Counted from the first letter of the stretch, positions 47,580 through 61,130 are shown. The stretch is 64,000 bases of DNA from Chionis minor (GCA_013398295.1 VZSF01008937.1:652115-716114), one strand, 5' to 3'. Translations and numbers: made by a program. Notes: generated by a model not told the origin, from the letters alone.

Positions 47580-49825
47580 CTGCGGGTGGCTAAAGGAGAA
47601 GAGAGATGCTAAAAAAAGCAGCTCTAGACAAAGCAAAAAAGTCCATGCAGATATGATGATGCTGTAATTGCACACTCAGTGTGCTGCTAGGAAATTATCT
47701 GCTCGGGTAGGATCACCCAGGAACTGTATACATTGAACACACACTATTAAAGCCTGTGTCTGATTCCATTAGCACATGACAGAAAGACCCAAATCAGTTC
47801 TAAAGGCATTTGCAAGCAGCTGCTGCTGCAACAAAGATAATATTGGCACAGCTTTTCAATTGTGTAAAGAACAGGCAGCATTATTTTAAACTTCCATCTT
47901 CCATTTGTGCCTTATAGACAAAATGCTGACTTGAGTCATTTTTAAAGCTAATTATGTAACAGGGATTTCACGAAATAGCTCTGAACTACTTAAAATGGAT
48001 ATTAAAAAATTCAAAATCCTTATATGACAGCTGCAGTAATAATACCTATTGTTAAGTTTTGCCAGACTTTCCTCTGTCATAAATGCTCAAAAATGCCTGT
48101 TTTATTTTTCAAATATCTTCTTCCTTTCATGACCTAGGAGCAACATTTATTTATTACATGCTCTTAACATTCAGTAGCTATGCAATAAAACCACATGCCC
48201 TTGAGTACATATTTTGTATGCATAGTATAACAGAATGATTTCCTACTGGGTGAGTTAAACAGCATTTATTTTTCTTTATCTTACCTGAACTATGATGGAC
48301 CACAGGCTTCCTGAATGCAACTGTGTCAAATTAAGCCTGACCTTTTCTAATGGGGCTTCCAATCAGTTGGAAATTGTGGAAAATAAGCTATACTGGTGCT
48401 TTTTCTGTATACTTGAAGTTTCATGCCCTTCAGCAGATCTCTCAGGATATTTTCTATCACAGTGTACTGCTGTGGCTAAAGAGGACTCGGGGACAGTCCA
48501 AGTTCTCTGACTCTTGTGCTTTGTCTTAATGTCAGACACTGGTGTGGCGCCTTTCTGCAATTGAATTTGTTTCTCCATACATTAAGATCTACCTGTACTC
48601 TTTCGCTAACACGTGTAGGATTTACAGAGATATCCGTTAACATTCATGCTGTGTTAAAAATAATTGGCTTTCCTTATAATGGATGTTGCTGAGAACAGCA
48701 TTCGCTAACAAGTCCCATATATGGCTTGTCTAATTACATATGAGTGAAATACTTACAGGCTCTAATTTGAAAGTCAGTCTCAGAGATGACACAAACTTTA
48801 TGCTTATCATGAAACACTGGAATTCAACGCCCAGTCATGAAGTGAACATTGACTTCATATTTTCTGTAGTTATGGAAAACTATTTCTTTGAAATGTAACA
48901 ATCAGATTCTGATATCATGTGCATTGACAATGCTAAGAGCAAGATTACAGCTACATATTGGAAGTTAGTAAAATAAAAAAGCCATACAACATATATTGTG
49001 CTATGTTCTTTCCCAAGTAAAAGCCTCTATAAAGGTGTTTAGAATACACTGGTCTTCAGAAATGCGAAGTAAGGACTGTTGCATAGCTGAAGTGTTCTCT
49101 ATGTACTCACTCAAATGTACTTCATGTGAATAGATTGACACCAGAAAATTGTAAACTTGATTGCCAGGGTAGTTTTCTGAAACTAAAATGTTTGGCTGAG
49201 TGTCAATGCAGAAGCATAATGTCTGGATTATACAGCCCAGTAAGGTTCTAATCACTTTAGATGTGCATCCAGATATTTTCTTGGTCTGAAGATCACCATC
49301 ACTTAATGATGATGCTTGAGTATAATGATTCTGACTTTTGATTTAATTGATAAAGTGAATTGTCAGTCATTAAGGTAGACTTGATAGGCGTAATTCTGTA
49401 AATCAGTCTGAAAATGCAGTTGTTTTTTTCTGCTTGTGTGCCTGCATGTAGCTCTTAATAACAATCCATCATTAATTTCATAGCTTGAATTTGACAACGT
49501 ATTTGTTCTGTTCCCACTGGACCACTTGAGAGACTTGGCTCAGTGCAAGTCCAAACTCTCCTGATGTAGAAATAATAGTGTTGCAGCTACTGCAGGCAGA
49601 TTAAGATGAGAATAGCAAACCAGAAAAAATTCAGTTAACTGATCTTTTGCAAACACGCCCAGTGAAATCATACTCTCTTTTGAAGGCAAGAGTAGCTTAA
49701 CCGTTGACTTCATAGAGGAAAACATTTTATCCATTACCCACAGTGTCAGTTCATATGGAAGGTAAAGAGAACAAGATTGTGGCATGTTGTTTCTGAAAAC
49801 AAAAATACTTTTTTTTTTTTTTTCT
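47580..49825. other. AT-rich non-coding stretch
   Basis: No gene or repeat can be named. A perfect SRF-type CArG sequence CCATATATGG is at 48715-48724, but several such matches are expected by chance in this window. Open frames at 48.3, 49.0 and 49.5 kb lack domains. Confidence 0.5.
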
Positions 49826-49830
49826 TACAG

Positions 49831-49887
49831 AAGTATCTAGAAAGATCAATCAAGAATTTGGCCTACAGTTTTTTGTACATGTAGAAA
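49831..49887 (+). other. exon-like segment, 57 bp, unidentified
   Basis: A T15 tract and cttacag (ending 49830) precede the segment, and a consensus donor AAA|gtaagg follows at 49888. Only the frame with two leading bases is open (VSRKINQEFGLQFFVHVE), giving a symmetric phase 1-1 exon of 57 bp. The phase fits 52353-52415 downstream. No protein family is recognised. The T15 tract would score as a good acceptor even in non-genic DNA, so confidence is low. Confidence 0.15.
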
Positions 49888-49960
49888 GTAAGGAGAAAAC
49901 CTGGACTTAAGGAACATTGCCTTCTAGATGAGAACTATAAAAGGATGTATTACACTTGGG

Positions 49961-50078
49961 GACCTCGGTCACAGAGAGATTAAAACACTCAAAATATACC
50001 TGGCAGAGCCAGGAACGAATCAGGTCTTCTGAGTTTCAGTCCAGAGTTTTAACTGCAAGACAAGTTCTTTCCACTTTT
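49961..50078 (-). mobile_element. MIR SINE relic
   Basis: cggtcacagagagattaaaa, then ctggcagagccaggaacgaa and tcaggtcttctgag, then cagagttttaactgc is the reverse complement of the tRNA-derived part of MIR (agagc-acggactctgga, ggttcgaatcctggctctgcc, aacctctctgtg). The RNA polymerase III B-box region is still visible as gaacgaatcaggtc. This is the clearest MIR copy in the window. It may extend left to about 49925 (tagatgagaa for cagatgaggaa). Confidence 0.72.
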
Positions 50079-50079
50079 T

Positions 50080-52345
50080 ATATATGTTCCGTTTATGGGT
50101 GTAAGTGTGATTTCCAGCTGTAATGAAGTATTTGTAACAGATTTTGACAATACCAGGACAGATGATACAGTTGGAGTTCACCCTAGAACATGGGTATATA
50201 AAACTGCAAGTCACAGATCAAGAAGAAAATGTAGGGACACAAAAACATTCTTGCTAACGTCTTGAGACAGAGCTCAGCGCAAAGAAATTGTGACGCTTCC
50301 ATGTCAGGATCAAATTGCTCTAGTGCATGAACAAAGCATAGGATATTTCCTCAGTTTGAAACAGGATTTGAAGAAAATGATGTAGCTAAAGATTTGCCTA
50401 GCCTCTCCAAATCAGTTTGAGGCAATGAAGGTAGTCTGGAATTTTCCTTTTGCTTCAGCTTACTGTTATAGCTCATGTTTATGATATAGCCACGTTTTCT
50501 TTGCTGTGCCATATTCATATTGCATCAGTAAATTAGAAAATACTGTAAACAATATAGTCCCTTAGCAGATCATTATTTGATTTACTTCTGTGGAGAACTA
50601 TGTTTAAACAAAATGGCGCAAATTTTAAAAGAAAAAAAAGATTAAATTTAAACTGATTGTACAAGATCGCTTTTTTCAATGGAAATGTACATATTGTCCA
50701 TGAGAAGGCAAATGGGGTTCCTGAAAGTGAAACTCTTTGTTTCTGCAGAGACTGTAAAATCAGTGGGTATTTCTGTGGTGTGTTCTGAGAATCTTTGGGG
50801 ATTACTCATTCTAATGAATGATTTACTCTAATTCATTATGTTTCAGAGTAATGTTCAATGATTGCTTTCATGGAAACCAATTCAGAAGGGCCATTCTTGT
50901 AGTAGAGGCAGTGACATTTCTATTTGTGTAAAATTACAGAATGGAGATAAACACTCAGTTTCCAGGGAAATATTATCTTTACTGTTTTATAATGTACTGT
51001 AATTAAAAATCTAAAATACTTGCAACTACATATTCCTCAATGAATGAATGAACTGTGAAACAAAGTCTGTTTTTTCACTGAAAAAACCCTTATCGACAAG
51101 TCTGAGCTGTAATTCTGCAAACTTTTCTCTGCTTGAGTAATCCTACGAAGCTCAATGGGGCTACACAAATGCATAAAGTTAATCACATAATTGAAAACAC
51201 AGTTTTAAGTATAGTTGAGCATTAGTACACAAAGAAAACACAGTCAGATAAAATTAGAAAGGAAAAGCTTTGTTTCAAATCTGCAATGGATTTTTCAGAA
51301 AGGTGCATTTAGAATATTTCTATTGTTATCATTATGCCTTTCAGAAGATATGTATATGTCGATGTCCTCCAGACAGAAAATATAACCAAAATCGACAAAG
51401 TTATATGAGGTCGTAGAGCTACTTTTTCCTAGTCGTGCTTCAAGCAACTTCAGTGTTTTAAGATTTTACTCAACAGAATATGGCATTGCCAAGGCAAATA
51501 ATCCATATACTTTCTGGCAATGACCTTTTTATCTGTCATTAAGTAGTAATATTATTGTAACTGTAATGATTTGGGACTAAAAATGATGCAATATTTATAG
51601 GCAAAGAGAGTATATTTTTTAAAAACCATCTGATGTAATTGGGAAAATGCAGAAACTTTAGGACAAGAGCTTTTCATCAGGCTTTGTAATTTAAACCTGT
51701 AGAAAAGTTGACATCTGCAATACTGCTTGAAAAAACTGGAAAGGCAACCTTTTCACTTGGCCTGTTTTAACCTGGACCTGTGGAGATCATCTTCAAGGAA
51801 TCAGTCAGATTTGACTCCTACCTATTCAGACCTTGATTTCTCTCTTTGTGTTCGTTACTAGCATATGGATACTAGCTAACTTCAAGGCAGTGTTTCTGAG
51901 TACTAGAAAGAGAACTGAGAGACTGCCAATTGATTTCACGTTCTAAGTGCGATTGCTCTAGGTAAACACCTTTCAGTCAGTGCAGTCCTGAACTAGCTGG
52001 CAAATGAAATGAAAAGCTCTGTAAACCTATAGGATTCCTTTGGTGTTAATGCCCTTGCTTTTAATCTGTTTCTGAAATGTTTTTTCCTAGTTGTGCTGTA
52101 ATTCCTCTTTTTGTATTTGAAAAAAACATACTACTAAATACAAAATGAATGATTGTGACTACTTTTCTAAGGAAGACAGTGTTGAGCTTTGTGGGTCTTA
52201 GTATTGCAAGATTTTACTGTCCTTTCCATGAAATTTTAATAAATCAATGAGTAGATGAGACTGGTGGGATGGAGTCATAACTTGCAAATTTCTGTTTGTC
52301 AGTTCCATGCTTGAATAATTGTTAATGATTATCATTTGATTAATT
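50080..52345. other. AT-rich non-coding stretch
   Basis: Apart from the relic at 51101 there is nothing I can name. A good polypyrimidine-AG site (tttgtttctgcag) lies near 50750 without a strong donor within 60 bp. Confidence 0.5.
51101..51190. repeat. relic of ancient palindromic-core repeat
   Basis: tctgagctgtaattctgcaa, then acttttctctgcttgagtaa, then tcctacgaagctcaatgggg, then ctacacaaatgcataaagtt keeps the order of an old palindromic amniote repeat: tctgattctgcaaacactta, agtaatcccattgaagtcaatggg, ctactcacatgcataaagtta. Four ordered blocks make this the best copy of the type in the window. I cannot give its library name with certainty. Confidence 0.5.
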
Positions 52346-52352
52346 CTTGCAG

Positions 52353-52415
52353 AAGACTCCCAATTTACAGCAAGGAAGGAACAACAGATACATAGCAGTG
52401 ATCTAATGGAGGCAG
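52353..52415 (+). other. exon-like segment, 63 bp, unidentified
   Basis: Acceptor gattaattcttgcag ends at 52352 and donor GCAG|gtaaac starts at 52416. Of three frames only one is open (DSQFTARKEQQIHSSDLMEA, with two leading bases and one trailing), so it would be a symmetric phase 1-1 exon. It can follow 49831-49887 and precede 63648-63790 without a frame break. The translation looks hydrophilic and protein-like but matches no family I know. Confidence 0.15.
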
Positions 52416-52419
52416 GTAA

Positions 52420-55400
52420 ACATTAATTTTTTGCCTGTGTTGTCCTTAGAAATTAGTGCTTTAAAAAAATTATTCTAACCATCCAACTAAATAAAAAGAG
52501 AAATAGAGTTTGACAAAATGAACATATTCACTAATAAATTGACAAGCAAGGTCTATCCAGTTTCTCCCAGGGTCATAGTGAACTTCATAGTTAACTTCTC
52601 TCTGTTTTGAGTATAGTTCAGGAGAAAAAGAATTGATTAAAAACCAGAAGTCCAAAATTCTTATTAAAATGGAAATATTTCATAGAGAAAAAAGGCTGTT
52701 TGAAGAATCATTTCAGTGCGTAGTTCTGTTGTCCATGTGCTCTAATCCTTTACGCTCATATATTTTTATTGGCATTGATTAAACCTGTGGTAAAGAAGTC
52801 ATTCTGTGTGCCAAGTATATATTACAAAAAAGATAAATGGCAGAAGGGTATTCAAAGTCAAGTATATTATTTCGAATCAGTAGCTATTCTAAATATTCTC
52901 ATTTGAACTTTAAAGAAAAATGCTTAAAGTGGCAGAGAACAGGTTAAGGACTTACATTCTTTTCAGGTTTGTTGGCAAGTTCTTCACAGGTGAAAAATAA
53001 TTGTGAAGAACATTATTTTTCTAATGTAAAGGGTAATGACATCAATACCCACCAAGACATTCAATAGCTCACAAATTATTGACTCTAGATCATAAACTGC
53101 ATTACGCTTGCAGTTGTATTAAGTTCTTTAATGAAACCAGCCACTTTAATGGCAGAAATTGTACAGTCAAGTAAATGATGACTGGAATGTCTGCTAGCTT
53201 TTTTCTTTAAACTGTGATTTCAGTTTCAATTTTTTAAGACTTATTATATGGAAGATTAAAGCACATTTTTCAGTGTATCATTTAAATCAATCATGAATAA
53301 GTTGATACCAGTGGGCAATGTGTTTGAATATTTCATCACAAAGTGATGGAGCGTCTTATCTTAGCTTGTTAGAGTGTTTTTACTCACCGGTCCATTCTGC
53401 TCTTTTATTTGACATGACCTGAATAAAGAATGACCAAAAAGTTCAGCAAGGACACAATCAAAAAAATGTATCAATGGAAGAAAAATATATTTAAAATCCC
53501 AATGATATTGCCTTAATTCAGTCAGTGGTATGAAAATAAGTTTTTGAGTTATTTGAAGTTGTGTAATGATGTTTGGCTTACATCAATAGGAAGTAAATAT
53601 TTCTTTTTGTAAACAGAAACTTAATATACCTAAAATTCACTTTTTTTTTTTTCCTGTAAATTATGGACCTGGCTCTTTGACTTAAAAGAATTTTTTTTTT
53701 TTTTTTGGACTCCACATTTCTTCCCATGACAACAGAAGCCCATTTAATGTCTTGTCAAATTAGGGAAGAAACTGAGAATTGGAGGAAGTTGGTGTTTCTA
53801 GAAACTCTTTCTTCATGATTCTCTTGAGATCAGAAACTCTTTGTAAAACAATAGAGAGTTTCAGAAATGTAAGCTTTTTTCTCTAAGTACTGTACATCAG
53901 GTAGAACATAATTTTATCTAGAGGACGTTAGAATAATTACAAGTGTTGCTCCCTGAGTTATTACTACACTGAAGCATTTAGACAGTGTTCTTTGGGATAG
54001 GTTCAACAAGCTGTAATTGTCCATTGACTACACATCCTCGACCTGACATACTTTTCCCACTGGCATGCTATTCTTTCCAAGCGACCCTGTTTCCCACACC
54101 TTGATACTCTTTCTGTAAGGCTCCAAACTCCAAGTCAGCTTAATTTGACAATGGCTTTTATCAGATGAGTGAAAACTGTGCAGGACTGAGGTTTTTCTTT
54201 CAACTTTCAGATCTGCAGAACAGCAAAAGCCATGCAAAATTCTCTGTGGTTTGTAAGAACCTTCCAAGAGTCAGGAGCTCTTTGCGTGTAGCAATAGCAT
54301 CTGGGAATCGAAGAGAGGATCCCCAGCTGTGGCTGGGAGTGCTTGTACTGTCTGCAGCTGTTACTATTAAATCTGAAATTCATTTCTTTGTCCCATGTAT
54401 CTCAGCAGTGGCTAGTATTGTAAGTTCTGTAAGAAGATTAACAGATACTGAATCGAAAAGAAAGTCAAAGCAACTGTTCAGTTGCGACTTTGGGACCCAT
54501 TTTTTTAGATGTCAGTGGAGATGGCATCCAGAGTAACTTCCCTTGTTGTCCTGCAAAGATGTCACCCTGTTGACTCACTTTGCCGAGCAAGGGGGAGATG
54601 TAGCCTAACGCATCACCCTCAGCAGCCATGCAGAAACAGAGCAGATGCTGAAATGTTTGACTGCCTTATGTTGTCACAGTCTGTGATCAGCAGACTTTGC
54701 TCTCTTGACTGGTGATGTTGTATTCATATATTGCCTAGAAGCCACAAAGCAAAAAGAAGAAGTGAATATGTTGCTTGTCAGCCTGCAATTTGTCTGTATT
54801 GGCACTTCACCATAAATCCTTCATCAGATGTATTCAGTTTGGGTAACTAATCTATTTCTCTTTGTGATCACTCACTAAATATATAACAATAGTATGCCAC
54901 AATTTTAGGTTTAGACTTTTGCTTGCAATATTATGAGTAGTGTAGTATATTCATTCTAGTAAAGAATATTCAACACAAACCAGCATTTGGTACATATTTG
55001 TATGACACAGTTTCATATAATAAGAATAGCAAGTAATTCAATGAGCAGTGGCAATGAGGAGGCCTGGCTCTTACGGAGTTACGACCTGTGAGTAAGTCCT
55101 TCTGTGGAGGTGAGTTCACACTACAACAGTGCCAACAAATAGGCATGAGGAGCTATACCTCTGCTCCTTAGTTGCACTTGCTCTAGCTGGCCAATAGTTA
55201 AAGAATTATCAAAGGAAACTAAACAGACTGACAAATGTGTACTGAGCAGTACTGCATAGCTGCTATTAGGTATTTTTTTAAATTGTGATGGAAAGGGTAT
55301 GAGATAAACTAGATACATAAAAGTGAGATATTGCATTGGTGCAGATTAAGGATTATTTAAATAATCCAGAAAATAGTTAAAATGAATAATTTTCTGCAAA

Positions 55401-57345
55401 CAGAATACTTCAGAACTCACCTGACTCTTCAAGAGGGCTTTAAAGTGATAATTAAGTATTTGAGTGGAGCTGTAATAACTTGGGGGATTATCTTGCACGC
55501 AGAGAGGCTTCTATTTACTCTACATCAGTCAAACAGGCATAATTTTGAAGTTTACGTAAGTCATCTGAGAAAGGTGACAGTTGCCAAAGCTCCTCAACAT
55601 GCCATCAAAAGAAATACTGGAGATCATTTGCAACATCATGTAATTCCAGTGCAAAGTGAAGTGATATAGAGGAGTGGCATTTGCTGGAGCTGGTGAAGTT
55701 TGGCCTTGTAATGTAATGAATACAACTGCCCAGAATTAACAATGCTGCTAATTCTTGAAGTGTCCTTCCAGACTGTGTTTGCATGGCACAACATAGCGCT
55801 GCACGGAGATGCTATAGTTAGGCATGCACGTACTATCAAGCATCCTGAAAGCAATATAGCTGTGTTAGCGTGGCACTATCAAGGTTAATGAGTGTTTCTC
55901 AGCAAGCAATATAAAATTAAGTTGAATGCAGCAATAAACACAGTAGTATTCTGTTTGGTACCTGTGTTAGCCAAGTATTTTTGCAAGACGCTCCACCAGG
56001 TTCTATAGATCTACACCTTAGAAGATACATGCAGTGTCCTCAATGGTGAATGACTGCTCTTGTGTGTGGTTGTATATAGTATCCATAAATATAATGTGAA
56101 TATTTGTTGGCAAAATATAAAGAAATCAATGTATTTTTAGTATTTGCAATATTTCAAGTTAATACAAAGAAGTGTAGTCTAACCTCAATGATTTAATGGG
56201 AAATTCAATACACTATGTATTCCGTAAATGTTCTGTTCCATTTTAAGAACAACAATATGAAAAGCTCCAGAATCGTATTCTGATGACAGGTTTTTGTGGT
56301 TTTTTTTTTTTTAGAATTTAAAAAGTCTGTTTATACATAACTTTGATTTCTGAGTGTTTAGTTTGTTCTTTTTTTTATGTGTGTTTGTATGTATGTGCAG
56401 TTGTACAGAAAAAAAGAAATGTCCAGAACTTTTACACAGGTTACAAATATGTCTGAATCTCTGCCACTCATGATGTAAATTGGGAATGTAAAGTACGTGA
56501 GGAGAAAGGAAATGTCACTAAATGAAATTGAACCTGACTTTTTGATTGAAAAATGCTGTTTTTCCCTCATCTCCCTGCTGTTCGTTTTCTCAGGCAGTAG
56601 CTCAGATTTGACAGCCACAATTATGAAATTGGCATACCAAAGACAATCTTTTTGTTTCAAAGAGTTAAATCCCAGTTAGTGTTAGAGTTACATTATTGCA
56701 TGTCTGTCCACAAAGAAAAGTTGCATTTCCCCAAGGAAACTCATTGGAAAAGAAACGATGAAAAAATCAGGCTTAAAATGCTTTTCAATCATAGTAATTT
56801 CTCATGCCTTTTGTATGTTTTAACAGAGCTTCTAAGAAGCACATGCTGATTGGTTTTTGCTGTACTAGTTTGTAGCGCAGGAAAAGGACTTTCAGACTAA
56901 TTGCATGGCCAATGGAAATTGGTACCTTGGATCTGGATTTATCTTTTGCAAAATGAATGGACACAGAGATTTTTCCAAAACATTAAGTGGCACCAAATAA
57001 CTTACAATATAAAAAATGTGTAGATCAGAATTTAAGTCAGCTACACATTTATTGTAAGGTGGATCTCACAAAGTCTGTGCTTAACAATGTGTAGTTGAAT
57101 TTTGCATGCATGGTAACAGAAATAAAAATACTTTTAGTCATCTTCCTAGGCCTAATTAGGGGATGAACACCTGAGAAAGAAGAAAAAAGTAGTCTGGAAT
57201 GCAATTATATGGGAAATTTAATCTTATGTCTGACTACAAAACTTTGTAAGTTTGGATGCAAGTGGCGGGATTAAAGTTGAAAGAGAAATATTCCTGTATT
57301 CTTTATCCCTGATTCATCCTTGTTAATCTTTTTTTTTTTTTTTCC
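52420..57345. other. AT-rich non-coding stretch
   Basis: No gene is supported. T-runs lie at 53641-53652 and 53691-53706 and near 56303. The frame 54165-54536 (123 codons) is the longest here; it runs through sequence of ordinary composition and has no recognised domain. Confidence 0.5.
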
Positions 57346-57349
57346 TCAG

Positions 57350-57450
57350 CAGTTGCATGATAAAATGGTTCTTCAAAATGGATTTGGATTTAACCCTCCC
57401 TATCTGCCTCTTGCCGTCTGGATTTTGGAAGGTTTGAAAACCACAGCCAG
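57350..57450 (+). other. exon-like segment, about 101 bp, unidentified
   Basis: A long T tract and cctcag (ending 57349) are followed by a second CAG, giving a tandem NAGNAG acceptor. The 101-bp segment is open in one frame (starting QLHDKMVLQNGFGFNPPYLP) and ends CCAG|gtatga. It would be a phase 0 to phase 2 exon, which does not fit the phase of 63648-63790 without another exon between. No family is recognised. Confidence 0.18.
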
Positions 57451-57454
57451 GTAT

Positions 57455-60400
57455 GAAGTTCTCTTTGAAATTTCTCCTCTGTTGTTATTGCCAAATCATT
57501 TGCAGGAATTTTGTGTGGTAGTTTTCATTGATATGTATATGAATTCTTAGGACCAAATTTAAATATTTATCAGCACAAGCAAGCAAGGTGAAATGGCAAA
57601 ACTTTTCCTGGTATTCCTTTCACATACAGAAGGGACTTTGGGATTATTGACTAAATATCCCATCACTAGATAATGCTAGTCTCAGGGTGTGTCAAGTACT
57701 CTTTTTTCATTGTACTTAGAAATACAGATCAAAACTGTTTCGTATCACAGCCCGGGCAGTCAGGTAACCAAATGATGCGATGTCTTCCAGTGCCATGGAG
57801 TGTTTTACTGAATAAGTAAATGTGGCTCTGGGCTGCCATTGAGTGATGGTGTTGTATTTAAATTTGTTATTACTTTTGCTTGAGCTACTGCATGATACTT
57901 TGGTTTTTGCATAGTATCACTTAAATCCTGCAACTACAGTTGCATGATTTTATTAGACCGTTGTCCTCAGAAATTGAAGCAGCACTAATGTATAGGCAAG
58001 CAGGGTTTGGTTCAGTGGGAGTGCTCATGTCTTGCTAGAAGAACGAATAACTTGGTGGCTTTCCCTGCCTTCAAAACTGAAAGGTCTCATAGGTGAATTT
58101 AGGGAAACCAACAGCCAATTCCGTTTTGTTTCCCTTCTTGTTACTTTTTTTTTTTATTAATTTTTTTTTCAATCTGTGAAACATTGTTTTAGCTATTAGC
58201 AGGTGGTGGAGGGAAATCAGTAGTCTGCTGAATAAAAAATAAAGCGAGAACTTGGAATGAGAAATCAGAAAACCTATGGTAATGAAAAGGAGAGAAACAT
58301 AAGCCAGGGAGATTTAACAATCTACTACAATGATAAGGTTTAGGTCAATGTAGTCTCTAAACATCAGTCTGAAAGTAAATCTTATGTCACTTAAAAAAAT
58401 AATATATATATTTTAATTGTCTATGGTTATGCAGATGCTGATCTTTCTGTGGCAGTACTGGGAAAAAAAAAAAGGCAGAAAAATTTAAATCAAATCCTTC
58501 TACTTTTATGTTAAGGGTGGATTCTGATATTATCTAAGCCAGGTCATGCTGGGACTAAGTCTATTGAAATAAATGTCATGAGGTATTTTGAAACAGACAC
58601 AGTTACGTCATAATAAGACTTGCTGTTCTTAATGCTCTGTGCCTGTAAGATGGCTTAAACAGTGATGTTGGATTTGTGGTGTAAAGATCATATAAATCAT
58701 ATTAGACCCTTAATGATCAACAAGTGGCAAATAGATCATTCCAAAGGGTATGTATGGTGGCGACAGAAACCACTGTAACCCTTGAGCATAGCAAAATGGT
58801 TAGGTTGTGCTTGTTCTATCTGTATGGGGGTCCCCCGTAGGACACAATTTCAGTTGTGAGGCAATTAATACATTTGTATTCAGATTAACTAAGAATATCA
58901 CCCCAAATAATTAGAACTTCTGTAAAAACATCATCATACCCACAGTCCTCTTGTTTCACTTGGAGCTGATGTTGTAACATACAAGATTTTATAACGCAAA
59001 ACAGAAATTAAAACCCCACAATGCTCACCCTGCTATTTAAAAGGATAAAAAACAACCACCACAAAACCCTCGCTCTCTGTTCATAAAAATGTGAAAAAGT
59101 TAAACAATGCAAGTTAGGGAAATTCAGTGTTACACTCCCAGGCTCGTGGTAACAGTTTATGGCCTCCCTATAACATGTATGGCTGAGTGCAGTAGCTTTT
59201 GTGTTGAGATGCTAGAACACTGTATTCATTCTGAAGAAAGAGAGAGGAAATGTAATGGCATTTAATCTTTGACTTGCACTGGACCCTGGAACGGATCCAT
59301 CTTTATTAAGTCTACATTGCCTGTGCTTGCAAAATGAGAAAAAGACAGTAGCAGACTAAAAACACAAGAAGAAATAGCTTGATAAAAATATCCTCTCAGT
59401 GCAAAATAATATCAAAACCTATGTGATTATTATGTATACTATTATCAGTCTGGCTTTCCTTTTAATTGCGTTCTTATTCTTTCTTCTTTCTGCTAAAATA
59501 TGAAGTTATCCATTTGACAACTTCTTGATTTCCAAGTTGGAGCTTTTAAATATTTAGAAATTGACACGGTTTGTATTTCTATGAATTCGAAAAAAGGCAG
59601 AACCAAAAATGTTTCTCCCAAAGCCCTATCAATCTGATCTATGTGCCTGGGTAACTTCTGAAATGGGATAAAGTCCTAAATCCCATAAGCTCGCATCATG
59701 CAAGCCCCTTGGTTTCCTGTGGAAACCTATATATTTTAACACATGCAGGCTCTGAACAATTGAGAAAATATTAGCAGAATGTGGCAAAAAGATTAACATT
59801 CAAGGAATCTGAATCTTTAATCCATCTTCAAGACTAATAGGAACAACAACCTACTTTCTTTAGTAAGAATATTTATTTGGCTAAAACTGGGCACGCTGGG
59901 GAAAGCTGTATTACAGATGGAGTTGCAATTTACATGTGGAATCCATTATGGTGACATAATACTTATTTACTGGTGGAGGTCATCACACGTTTCTAAAAAA
60001 CAAAGCAATATCAATAAAATCCTTTGAGCTTAATGGAAAATGTAACATCTAATGTACTGACTGTTGTCACATGGTAATACTATAAATCATTACACTTCAG
60101 TTTAATTTAGTAAGGACACAGAAGAAATCCATTTACGAGCACTTAAGCTGTGTTAGGATGTTGGTTGTACTTTCTTGGTGATTTCCTTAGGATTTACTAT
60201 AATGACTTGAGTTATAGAAATACTATTTTAATTTAAAGGAAAAACTGACCTGGGTTCAAACTGAAAACAAATGTTCTGACAACTCCAGTTTAACTCATCT
60301 GTCAGTATCCCAGAGTTCTTTGTAAGAAACAAAGAATTTTTTTTACTGCTATGTTGGTTCTTAATCTTGAATAGATAAACGTATACTGGGAGTAGAAGAA

Positions 60401-61015
60401 AGAAGCTAGAGGAAGAACCGGGGGAAAAAAACTATAAATGAGAAAAAGGAGCAAAATGGAATGTAAAGTTTAACTTTGAGTAATGGAAACAAGCAGCTGG
60501 CTGAATGAAATTTTTTTACCAAGAGATCATGTTGTCTACATGGAAATCAAAATGCTGTTGACAATAGCAGCTTCACATTTTAAATATGATAGAGAGGTAT
60601 AGTAAACAATTACTGCTATTTGGATCAGATAAGAAATAGCAAATTTGCTTTAAGAAAATTATCACAAGTTCTGGTGCAGTTAGAAGCTGTTATGTAGTAA
60701 ATCAAACAGAGAAAGATGACAGGTGGTTTGCTATGGTTGAGAAACATAAGAAATATCTGCCCTTTGCACTGCACATATGAGTAGATTGCAAAATGCAATT
60801 TTATTCAGAATGGTAACTGGGGGAGGGTACACAACCAGCTTTCCTCGCAGGAAAAGACATCTGTCTTATCCATCACTCACTGGGAACTAACAGTGTTTTG
60901 TCACATTGCACGAGATCAGTCACCCTCATTTTCCAAAAGTAAGAAAACTTCCTGAGGCTTTATGTTGGCTCCAAACTTAATCATGTATCCTACCGACATT
61001 ACTCGCTATCTCTGA
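57455..61015. other. AT-rich non-coding stretch
   Basis: No gene, RNA or clear repeat. A faint palindromic-core word (gggactaagtctattgaaat) is at 58550-58570. A-runs and T-runs are frequent (for example 58147-58170). Open frames are short. Confidence 0.5.
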
Positions 61016-61019
61016 GATA

Positions 61020-61130
61020 CTGCATAGACATTAACTAATTAGTCCTTGCCATAAATCTGTGAAACAGATCATTATTTTCAACATTGCCAACACCATCATT
61101 TTTGCAAAGGGTAAAACTAAAAATTCAAGA
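61020..61130 (-). mobile_element. MIR or L2 relic
   Basis: cattaactaattagtccttgccataa, split by decayed bases, then cagatcattattttcaacat and catttttgcaaagggtaaaa resemble the reverse complement of the MIR/L2 tail (attaactcatttaatcctcacaa ... gtactattattatccccattttacagatgaggaaac). The open frames on both strands that begin here are not genes on this evidence. Confidence 0.42.

Noticed and set aside
48715..48724. Perfect CArG box CCATATATGG (SRF site).
   Set aside because: A CC(A/T)6GG match is expected several times by chance in 64 kb of this composition, and no second site or promoter lies nearby.
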